Below are positions 1 to 5,324 of a DNA stretch of 7,056 nucleotides, in pieces. The number at the start of each line of letters is the position of its first letter. Position 1 is the stretch's first letter. A model generated the notes under the pieces. The model was given only the letters and a program-made list of their open reading frames with translations. It was not told the DNA's origin and searched no databases. The stretch spans positions 1-7,056 of the forward strand of contig JAUVQB010000070.1 in assembly GCA_030598385.1 (NCBI GenBank), read 5' to 3'. The position numbers and the translations under genes were made by a program. Source of the DNA: Alphaproteobacteria bacterium. GTDB taxonomy: Bacteria; Pseudomonadota; Alphaproteobacteria; Kiloniellales; JAKSDN01.

Positions 1-182
1 CCGAGGCCGACGTGGCGGTGGATATCGACGATGGCCCGCCCGACGTCACCACCGATCGGGTGCGCGCGGCGATCGAAGCCTTCCTGCTGGCACAAGAGGA
101 CCAGCCGAACATCGCGGCGGCGGGCAGCGGCCCAAGCGGCAACCCAGGCGGCGGCCTGCCTGCAAGAGATCGGGCGCCATGA
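1..182 (+). CDS. aroK: Shikimate kinase, C-terminal end (5' partial)
   Basis: The open frame enters from the left edge (first full codon at base 3) and ends at TGA 180-182, leaving 59 visible residues. Shikimate kinase phosphorylates the 3-OH of shikimate with ATP, in the cytoplasm, on the route to chorismate. The visible part begins EADVAVDIDDGPPD and continues into a helix ending IEAFLLA; this matches the usual C-terminal strand and last helix of AroK, whose P-loop and lid lie outside the window. The call rests on this short match plus the position directly before aroB, a very common pairing. About 24 further residues rich in Gly, Pro and Ala follow the helix and look like a disordered tail. 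The stop overlaps the aroB start as ATGA (179-182), which suggests translational coupling. Confidence 0.8.
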   Translation, partial: EADVAVDIDDGPPDVTTDRVRAAIEAFLLAQEDQPNIAAAGSGPSGNPGGGLPARDRAP

Positions 183-1294
183 GCGGTTACGAAACCCTGC
201 GGGTCGAGTTGGGCGAGCGCGGCTACGACATCCTGGTCGGCGAAGGGCTGCTGGCGACGGCCGGCGAACATATCGCGCCCTTCACCGGCGGCCGGCGACT
301 CTTCGTCGTCACCGACGAACAGGTCGCCAAGGCCCATCTGGCGGCTCTCGAACGGGCGCTGGACGCCGCCGGGGTTGCCTACGAGGCTCTGATCCTGCCG
401 CCCGGCGAAGGCACCAAGGACTTCAGCCACCTGGAGAGCCTAACCCATCGCTTGCTCGCCATGAACCTGGAGCGCGGCAGCCTTTTGGCGGCCTTCGGCG
501 GCGGCGTCATCGGCGATCTGGTCGGCTTCGCCGCCTCGGTTCTGCTGCGCGGCCTCGACTTCATCCAGATACCGACCACCCTGCTGGCCCAAGTCGACAG
601 CTCGGTCGGCGGCAAGACCGGGATCAACGCGCCCCAGGGCAAGAATCTGGTGGGCAGCTTTCACCAGCCTCGTCTGGTGCTGGCCGATACCGAGGTGCTG
701 TCGACCTTGCCCAAGCGCGAGCTCCTGGCCGGCTATGCCGAGGTGGTGAAATACGGGCTGATCAACGACCCGGGTTTCTTCCAGTGGCTGGAGGACCACG
801 GCCTCGCCGTCATCGAAGGCGACCCGGCGGCGCGGCGCCGCGCCATCCTGACGAGCTGCGCCGCCAAGGCGGCCATCGTCGCCGAGGACGAGCGCGAATC
901 CGGCGTCCGCGCCCTGCTCAACCTGGGCCACACCTTCGGCCACGCCCTCGAGGCCGAGCTCGGTTATGACGAGCGGCTGCTGCATGGCGAGGCCGTTGCC
1001 ATCGGCCTGGTGCTGGCCTTCGAGCTGTCGGCCGGCCTCGGCCTTTGCCCGGCCACGGACGCCGCCGCCGTGCGGCGTCACATGGCGGCCGTCGGCCTGC
1101 CGACGGACCTCGAGTCGGTGCCCGACGTCGCCTGGTGCGTGGAAGCCTTGATCGACCACATGGGCCGCGACAAGAAGGTGCGCGACGGCAAGATCAGCTT
1201 CGTGCTGGTCCGGGGCATCGGCGAGGCCTTCGTCACGGCGGACGTCGATCTCGACGAGGTCGCCGCCTTGCTGACCGGCCAGATCGCCGCTTGA
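179..1294 (+). CDS. aroB: 3-dehydroquinate synthase
   Basis: A complete 371-residue protein of normal family length. AroB converts DAHP to 3-dehydroquinate, the second step of the shikimate pathway, using NAD+ and a divalent metal, usually zinc, in the cytoplasm. The NAD-binding Gly-rich motif GGGVIGDLVGFAAS is at residues 107-120, and PTTLLAQVDSSVGGKTGIN is at 132-150. The expected metal ligands are present: Glu188 in AGYAEVVKYG, His251 in NLGHTFGHALE and His269 in LHGEAVAIG. DKKV at 331-334 and ISFVL at 339-343 are also typical. The ATG at 179 is chosen because it overlaps the aroK stop (ATGA) and gives the expected N-terminus; no strong ribosome site precedes it, which fits coupling to aroK. 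The next gene starts 52 bases downstream with no obvious terminator between. Confidence 0.97.
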   Translation: MSGYETLRVELGERGYDILVGEGLLATAGEHIAPFTGGRRLFVVTDEQVAKAHLAALERALDAAGVAYEALILPPGEGTKDFSHLESLTHRLLAMNLERGSLLAAFGGGVIGDLVGFAASVLLRGLDFIQIPTTLLAQVDSSVGGKTGINAPQGKNLVGSFHQPRLVLADTEVLSTLPKRELLAGYAEVVKYGLINDPGFFQWLEDHGLAVIEGDPAARRRAILTSCAAKAAIVAEDERESGVRALLNLGHTFGHALEAELGYDERLLHGEAVAIGLVLAFELSAGLGLCPATDAAAVRRHMAAVGLPTDLESVPDVAWCVEALIDHMGRDKKVRDGKISFVLVRGIGEAFVTADVDLDEVAALLTGQIAA

Positions 1295-1346
1295 CGCCCT
1301 CCGCATAACCCCGCCGTTCCGGTAACTCTCCCAAGGCAACCGCGAA

Positions 1347-2636
1347 ATGGACACCTACATACTGGTCACCTTCGGCACGATCGCGATTCTTCTGGTCCTA
1401 TCGGCCTTCTTCTCGGGCTCCGAGACGGCGCTGACCGCCGCTTCGCCGGCTCGCATGCATACACTGGAGCAGCAGGGCGATGAGCGCGCCCGCGTGGTCA
1501 ACAATCTGTTCGCTCAGAAGGACCGGCTGATCGGTGCGGTTCTGCTCGGCAACAATCTGGTCAACATCCTGGCCTCGGCGCTCGCGACCAGCCTGTTGAT
1601 CGGCCTGGCGGGCGAGGCCGGCGTCGCCTACGCCACCCTGGGCATGACGATGCTGATCCTGATCTTCGCCGAGGTCTTGCCCAAGACCTATGCGATCCAC
1701 AACGCCGACGGCGTCGCCCTGAAGGTGTCCAGGATCATGCGGGTTGTGGTTCGGGTCTTCGGCCCGGTAACCCTGACCGTGCAATGGGTCGTCCGCTCGA
1801 CCCTGTCGCTGTTCGGCGTGCGCATCACCTCGCCGCTGGGCGCCAGCCTGCGGGAGGAGGAACTGCGCGGCGCCATCGAGCTGCACACCGGCGAGGGCGA
1901 AGAGGAAAAGCATGCCCGCGAGATGCTGCGCTCGATTCTCGATCTCGCCGACATCGAAGTCGAGGAGATCATGATCCACCGCAAGAACGTGGCCACCATC
2001 GACGCCAACCAGCCGACCGACAAGATCGTCGAGGAAGTGCTGTCGAGCCCCTATACGCGCCTGCCCCTGTGGCGCGACGACCCGGACAACATCGTCGGCG
2101 TGCTGCACGCCAAGGCGCTGTTGCGCGCGGTCCACACTCAAAAGGCCGATCTCGCCCAGCTCGACATCGTGGAGATCGCCAACGATCCCTGGTTCATCCC
2201 CGAAGCCACCGATCTGCTGGCTCAGCTTCAGGCCTTCCGTCAGCGCCAGGAACATTTCGCCATCGTCGTCGACGAATACGGCGAGGTGCTGGGCGTGGTC
2301 ACCCTCGAGGACATTTTGGAAGAGGTGGTGGGCGAAATCGCCGACGAATACGATATCCAGGAGGAAGGCATGCGGACGCTGCGCGACGGCTCGGTGGTCG
2401 TCGAGGGCACTGTGACGATCCGCGACATGAACCGCGAGTTCGACTGGCGCCTGCCCGACGAAGAGGCCTCGACCATCGCCGGCCTGGTGCTGCACGAGGC
2501 CCGGCGCATCCCGGACATCGGCCAGGTCTTCGCCTTCCACGGCTTCCGCTTCGAAATCCTGCACCGCCAACGCAACCAGATCACCTCGATCAAGGTGACG
2601 CCGCTGGTGGAATCGACCGACGAGGCGGCCACTTAA
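1347..2636 (+). CDS. CNNM/CorC-HlyC family membrane protein with CBS pair (CorB/YfjD-like)
   Basis: A 429-residue inner-membrane protein. Residues 1 to about 155 form a CNNM (DUF21) domain with hydrophobic segments near 4-22, 63-87, 94-112 and 130-155, and with family motifs SGSETALTA (23-31), LLGNNLVNI (66-74) and AEVLPKTYA (108-116). An acidic helix at about 165-205 leads to two CBS domains, roughly 207-265 and 272-332; the second contains VVDEYGEVLGVVTLEDI. Residues 345-420 form the C-terminal CorC/HlyC domain. Characterised relatives are linked to Mg2+ export or Mg2+ resistance, with the CBS pair sensing Mg-ATP; the older name 'hemolysin' is misleading. The ion moved here cannot be read from the sequence. 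A weak AAGG (1333-1336) precedes the ATG. It probably shares a transcript with aroB and the DUF2889 gene. No truncation is seen. Confidence 0.92.
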   Translation: MDTYILVTFGTIAILLVLSAFFSGSETALTAASPARMHTLEQQGDERARVVNNLFAQKDRLIGAVLLGNNLVNILASALATSLLIGLAGEAGVAYATLGMTMLILIFAEVLPKTYAIHNADGVALKVSRIMRVVVRVFGPVTLTVQWVVRSTLSLFGVRITSPLGASLREEELRGAIELHTGEGEEEKHAREMLRSILDLADIEVEEIMIHRKNVATIDANQPTDKIVEEVLSSPYTRLPLWRDDPDNIVGVLHAKALLRAVHTQKADLAQLDIVEIANDPWFIPEATDLLAQLQAFRQRQEHFAIVVDEYGEVLGVVTLEDILEEVVGEIADEYDIQEEGMRTLRDGSVVVEGTVTIRDMNREFDWRLPDEEASTIAGLVLHEARRIPDIGQVFAFHGFRFEILHRQRNQITSIKVTPLVESTDEAAT

Positions 2637-2654
2637 ACTCACATCGTTCACTAT

Positions 2655-2661
2655 GGAAGAG
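2655..2661 (+). promoter_or_regulatory. Ribosome binding site that sets the start of the DUF2889 gene
   Basis: GGAAGAG lies six bases before the ATG at 2668. An in-frame ATG at 2653 overlaps this site and has no comparable purine-rich sequence before it, so 2668 is the better start. Confidence 0.65.
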
Positions 2662-2667
2662 ACGAAC

Positions 2668-3216
2668 ATGCCCCTGCCCAGCCCGGAGCCGCGCGAGCGC
2701 CTCCATACCCGCCGGTACGAGTTCAACGGTTATCGGCGCGCCGACGGCCTGTGGGACATCGAGGGCCGCATGACCGACGTGAAGAGCTACGGCTTCGACA
2801 ACGACTACCGCGGGCGCATCGAAGCCGAGGAGCCGCTGCACGACATGCGGATCCGCCTCACCCTCGACGACGATTTCGTGGTCCGGGACATCGAAACGGC
2901 GACCGACGCCAGCCCCTTCGCCATCTGCCCCGAGGTCGCGCCCGCCTACAAGCGCATGATCGGCGCCAGGATCGCCCGCGGCTGGCGCGCGACGATCCGC
3001 GAGCGGGTCGGCGGCACGGCCGGCTGCACCCACTTGGTCGAGATGCTCGACGCCATGGCGACGGTGGCCTTCCAGACCCTCTACCCGGCGCGCAAGAAAA
3101 AGGAGGAGCAGGGCCCGCCCGGCAAACGCGGCGCCCTGGTGGACACCTGCTATGCCTTCCGCAGCGATGGCCCGGTGGTGAAGAAAGAATGGCCGGAGTT
3201 CTATACCGGCGAGTGA
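2668..3216 (+). CDS. DUF2889 family protein, function unknown
   Basis: A 182-residue soluble protein with no signal peptide or membrane segment. I recognise it as DUF2889 from the opening MPLPSPEPRERLHTRRYEF, the block DGLWDIEGRMTD (26-37), PLHDMRIRLT (56-65), the stretch ASPFAICPEV (81-90), GW..IRERVGG (105-116) and GCTHLVEML (119-127). No biochemical function is established to my knowledge. Polar residues in these blocks, namely His58, Cys87, Cys120, His122 and Glu125, could form a metal or catalytic site, but that is inference. The Lys-rich stretch 142-146 is probably a surface loop. The start at 2668 is preferred over the in-frame ATG at 2653 because of the well-spaced ribosome site and the typical family N-terminus. 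The gene follows the CNNM gene by 31 bases, so it is probably in the aroK-aroB operon, and it converges on bolA. Confidence 0.88.
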   Translation: MPLPSPEPRERLHTRRYEFNGYRRADGLWDIEGRMTDVKSYGFDNDYRGRIEAEEPLHDMRIRLTLDDDFVVRDIETATDASPFAICPEVAPAYKRMIGARIARGWRATIRERVGGTAGCTHLVEMLDAMATVAFQTLYPARKKKEEQGPPGKRGALVDTCYAFRSDGPVVKKEWPEFYTGE

Positions 3217-3232
3217 GGTCGCGGACCCGGGC

Positions 3233-3255
3233 CCCCTACTCCCGCCCCTACTCCC
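3233..3255. repeat. 12-base-period tandem duplication spanning the bolA stop codon
   Basis: CCCCTACTCCC occurs at 3233-3243 and again at 3245-3255, separated by one G. Read on the minus strand, each copy carries an in-frame TAG, so bolA has two stop codons four codons apart (3250-3248 and 3238-3236). It fills most of the short convergent gap between the DUF2889 gene and bolA. I see no clear hairpin-plus-T-run terminator in this gap. Confidence 0.8.
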
Positions 3256-3514
3256 CCGGTGCTCGCGCGGTCACCTGGAGGGCGTGGACCGGGCCGGCGA
3301 GCTCTTCGGCGAGCGCGGCGTAGACCGCCCGCTGGCGCTCGAGGCGCGATTGGCCGGCGAAGGCCTGGGCGACCAGGCTCACATGGAAATGGGTCTCGCC
3401 GCCCTCGCGCCAGCCGGCATGGCCCTCATGCTTGTGGGACTCGTCCGCCACCTCGAGGCGCTCGGGCTGGAACGCGGCGGTGAGCTTGGCGGTGATCGCC
3501 TCGGAGACCGTCAT
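3248..3514 (-). CDS. bolA: BolA family protein
   Basis: An 88-residue protein, normal for BolA, read on the minus strand from the ATG at 3514 to TAG at 3250-3248. BolA proteins pair with monothiol glutaredoxins, often bridging a [2Fe-2S] cluster, and act in iron-sulfur handling; some also influence transcription and cell shape. Key features are a first helix at about 1-17, LEVADESHKHEGHAG (20-34), ETHFHVSLVAQAFAG (40-54) with the conserved His44, the helix SRLERQRAVYAALAEEL (56-72), and a final strand PVHALQVTA (75-83). The loop has His rather than Cys, as in BolA1/BolA_H-type members. The frame is open upstream to 3670, but that stretch crosses the intergenic region and lacks family similarity, so MTVSEAI is the likely N-terminus. 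It diverges from the J-domain gene. Confidence 0.92.
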   Translation of the reverse strand: MTVSEAITAKLTAAFQPERLEVADESHKHEGHAGWREGGETHFHVSLVAQAFAGQSRLERQRAVYAALAEELAGPVHALQVTARAPGE

Positions 3515-3657
3515 GGGGCGAATTCCGCGCCCTATGGCGGCTCCTGTCAAGTCGCCGGCCAGGGACAGATGAAAGACCGTTAAGCTTTTTAGCCTATTAC
3601 GGAAATTCCCCTTGGCACCCGCTTGCCAGGGCTCACGGGCACTCACATACTGAAGCC
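3515..3657. promoter_or_regulatory. Divergent intergenic region between bolA and the J-domain gene; probable promoters
   Basis: This 143-base gap is markedly richer in A/T around 3571-3610 than the surrounding genes. Any promoter for the J-domain-cobS-cobT set and for bolA would be expected here. On the minus strand a perfect TTGACA (3550-3545), preceded by C as in alphaproteobacterial -35 boxes, lies 30 bases before the bolA ATG. The best -10 at 17-base spacing is poor (CGGAAT, 3527-3522) and would give almost no leader. On the plus strand TATTAC (3595-3600) is a possible -10 without a convincing -35. Two dyads are present: GGAAATTCC (3601-3609) and TGGCA-N6-TGCCA (3613-3628). I do not see a cobalamin riboswitch. 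The role is inferred from position and composition. Confidence 0.4.
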
Positions 3658-4221
3658 ATGGCACGAGCAACGCCCAACGCGATCCAGGAACCCTTCCGGC
3701 GGCCCGACCCGGACGCGCGCTGCTGCGAGTTTCTCGGCTGCCCGGACGGCGGCATCTACCCGGCGCCCCAGGCCCGCGACCGCCTGAACGACTACTATTG
3801 GTTCTGCCTGGAGCACGTGCGGGCCTATAACGCCGCCTGGAACTATTACGCCGGGATGAGCGAGGCCGAAGTCGAGCACCATCGCCGTAAAGATACCGTT
3901 TGGCAGCGGCCGTCCTGGCCGTTCGGCGGCCCGTCCTCCAAGCACGAACGGCGGATCGAGGACGCGCTCAGGAAGGAATTCACCGGCGTTTTCGACGACG
4001 GGCCGCGCTCCTGCCGCCCGACCAAGCCCCGGAGCGAGCAGGAACAGGCCCTGGCCGTCCTCGATCTCGACGTTGGAGCCGACGCCGTGCAGATAAAAGC
4101 CCGCTATATCAAGCTGGTAAAGCAACTGCACCCCGACGCCAATGGCGGCAATCCGGAAGCCGAAGAACGCTTGAAGACGGTAAATTTGGCCTATACGACC
4201 TTGAAGAACGGGTCTTTATAA
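3658..4221 (+). CDS. J-domain protein with N-terminal Cys/His cluster
   Basis: A 187-residue soluble protein with a C-terminal J domain (about 128-187). It holds the HPD motif at 158-160 within [11 protein letters not shown], a preceding basic helix (ARYIKLVK, 148-155) and a final helix [16 protein letters not shown] domains recruit DnaK-type Hsp70 and stimulate its ATPase. The DnaJ Gly/Phe region and CxxCxGxG zinc repeats are absent, so this is a specialised type III co-chaperone rather than DnaJ. The N-terminal part has Cys22, Cys23, Cys28, Cys50 and His53 ([10 protein letters not shown]), spaced C-x4-C-x21-C-x2-H and plausibly binding zinc. It is followed by aromatic-rich [12 protein letters not shown] (58-69) and RPSWPFG (84-90). 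I recall the same layout in alphaproteobacterial relatives beside cobS. The ribosome site is weak (GAAG just before the ATG). cobS begins 70 bases downstream on the same strand. The client is unknown. Confidence 0.88.
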   Translation: MARATPNAIQEPFRRPDPDARCCEFLGCPDGGIYPAPQARDRLNDYYWFCLEHVRAYNAAWNYYAGMSEAEVEHHRRKDTVWQRPSWPFGGPSSKHERRIEDALRKEFTGVFDDGPRSCRPTKPRSEQEQALAVLDLDVGADAVQIKARYIKLVKQLHPDANGGNPEAEERLKTVNLAYTTLKNGSL

Positions 4222-4277
4222 ACGAAATGTGGACAGATCCCCTGGCGGCGTGAGAGTTTCCGCGGCACGTCAGGTCC

Positions 4278-4286
4278 AAGAGAGAA
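4278..4286 (+). promoter_or_regulatory. Ribosome binding site that sets the cobS start
   Basis: AAGAGAGAA lies five bases before the ATG at 4292. The frame is open further up to a GTG at 4229, but the extra 21 residues look unlike CobS and have no such site before them. Confidence 0.55.
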
Positions 4287-4291
4287 CACCC

Positions 4292-5293
4292 ATGGCCGAA
4301 ACACCAGAGAACAGCATCGACGCCCTATCGTCCGAGCTGCCCGATATCACGGTCTCCGTACGTCAGACCTTCGGGCTCGACAGCGATATGCAGGTGCCCG
4401 CCTTTAGCCAAGCCGAGGAGCATGTGCCGGATCTGGACGAGGCTTACCGATTCGACCACGACACCACCTTGGCGATCCTGGCCGGCTTCGCCTACGCCCG
4501 GAAGGTCCTGATCCAGGGCTACCACGGAACCGGCAAGTCGACCCACATCGAACAGGTGGCCGCGCGGCTCAACTGGCCCTGTCTCAGGATCAACCTGGAC
4601 AGCCACATCAGCCGGATCGATTTGATCGGCAAGGACGCCATCGTCATCCGGGACGGCAAGCAGATCACCGAGTTCCGCGAAGGCTTGTTGCCCTGGGCCC
4701 TGCAGCGCGCGACCTCGCTGGTGTTCGACGAATACGACGCCGGCCGCCCGGACGTCATGTTCGTGATTCAGCGCATCCTCGAGGCCGAAAGCCGCCTGAC
4801 CCTGCTCGACCAGAACCGCGTGATCCGGCCGCACCCGGCGTTCCGCCTGTTCGCCACCAGCAACACGGTGGGCCTCGGCGACACCACCGGGCTCTATCAC
4901 GGCGTGCAGCAAATCAACCAAGCCCAGATGGACCGCTGGAACATCGTCGCCACCCTCAACTACCTGCCGCACGAGCAGGAGGTCGACATCGTCCTCTCCA
5001 AATGCCCGAATTACGACACCCCCGAAGGCCGGGAGACAATCGCGGCGATGGTGTCGCTGGCGGACTTGACCCGCAGCGGCTTCATCAACGGCGATATCTC
5101 CACGGTAATGAGCCCGCGTACGGTCATCATGTGGGCCGAAAACGCCAACATCTTCGACAACATCGGCTTCGGCTTCCGCACCACCTTCGTCAACAAGTGC
5201 GACGAGATGGAGCGCCCCGTGGTGGCCGAGTACTACCAGCGCTGCTTCGGCACCGAACTGCTGGAGACCGGGGTCAAGGCCACCCTGGTCTGA
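4292..5293 (+). CDS. cobS: Cobaltochelatase subunit CobS (AAA+ ATPase)
   Basis: A 333-residue cytoplasmic protein, the usual length for CobS. With CobT it forms the ATP-driven AAA+ complex that works with CobN to insert Co2+ into hydrogenobyrinic acid a,c-diamide, giving cob(II)yrinic acid a,c-diamide, in the aerobic (late cobalt insertion) B12 pathway. It parallels BchI/ChlI of magnesium chelatase and is MoxR-like. Visible motifs are Walker [10 protein letters not shown] (76-84), Walker B LVFDEYD (143-149), the sensor 1 region FATSNT (187-192, Asn191), a probable arginine finger in AQMDRW (Arg215), and a sensor 2-like MSPRTVIMW (Arg276). The N-terminal stretch with [13 protein letters not shown] (26-38) is typical of CobS. 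The ATG at 4292 follows a good ribosome site. It lies 70 bases after the J-domain gene and 27 before cobT. No defects are seen. Confidence 0.97.
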   Translation: MAETPENSIDALSSELPDITVSVRQTFGLDSDMQVPAFSQAEEHVPDLDEAYRFDHDTTLAILAGFAYARKVLIQGYHGTGKSTHIEQVAARLNWPCLRINLDSHISRIDLIGKDAIVIRDGKQITEFREGLLPWALQRATSLVFDEYDAGRPDVMFVIQRILEAESRLTLLDQNRVIRPHPAFRLFATSNTVGLGDTTGLYHGVQQINQAQMDRWNIVATLNYLPHEQEVDIVLSKCPNYDTPEGRETIAAMVSLADLTRSGFINGDISTVMSPRTVIMWAENANIFDNIGFGFRTTFVNKCDEMERPVVAEYYQRCFGTELLETGVKATLV

Positions 5294-5306
5294 GGCCGCG
5301 CGCGTT

Positions 5307-5324
5307 ATGAGTCTCGTGCGATGA
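5307..5324 (+). other. Five-codon upstream reading frame overlapping the cobT start
   Basis: ATG AGT CTC GTG CGA TGA encodes MSLVR and ends with TGA at 5322-5324, overlapping the cobT ATG (5321) as ATGA. GAGG (5292-5295) lies 11 bases before it, a loose Shine-Dalgarno spacing. The cobT ATG itself has no good ribosome site immediately upstream, so termination-reinitiation from this minimal frame, or coupling to cobS, is possible. It may equally be chance. Confidence 0.25.

Noticed and set aside
782..788. A B12-box-like GCCACTG on the minus strand
   Set aside because: It is inside aroB codons, in antisense orientation and without surrounding riboswitch structure; a seven-base match is expected by chance.
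440..1354. A 304-codon minus-strand open frame opposite aroB
   Set aside because: Same pattern of antisense composition; aroB on the other strand has all its family motifs.
1398..2726. A 442-codon minus-strand open frame opposite the CNNM gene
   Set aside because: It is His/Asp/Gly/Gln-rich with no recognisable domain and is explained by codon bias of the plus-strand gene.
3284..3583. A plus-strand 99-codon open frame across bolA
   Set aside because: It is antisense to bolA, whose frame shows clear family motifs.
3612..3628. A sigma-54-like promoter (TTGGCAC followed by TTGC) before the J-domain gene
   Set aside because: The GG and GC elements are separated by nine bases rather than the strict ten, and no upstream activator site is recognisable.
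3515..3670. An N-terminal extension of BolA up to an ATG at 3670
   Set aside because: It would cross the AT-rich divergent gap and overlap the J-domain gene start, and the added 52 residues do not resemble BolA.
4229..4291. A longer CobS starting at GTG 4229
   Set aside because: The additional 21 residues are unlike CobS, while ATG 4292 has a well-spaced AAGAGAGAA and gives the normal length.
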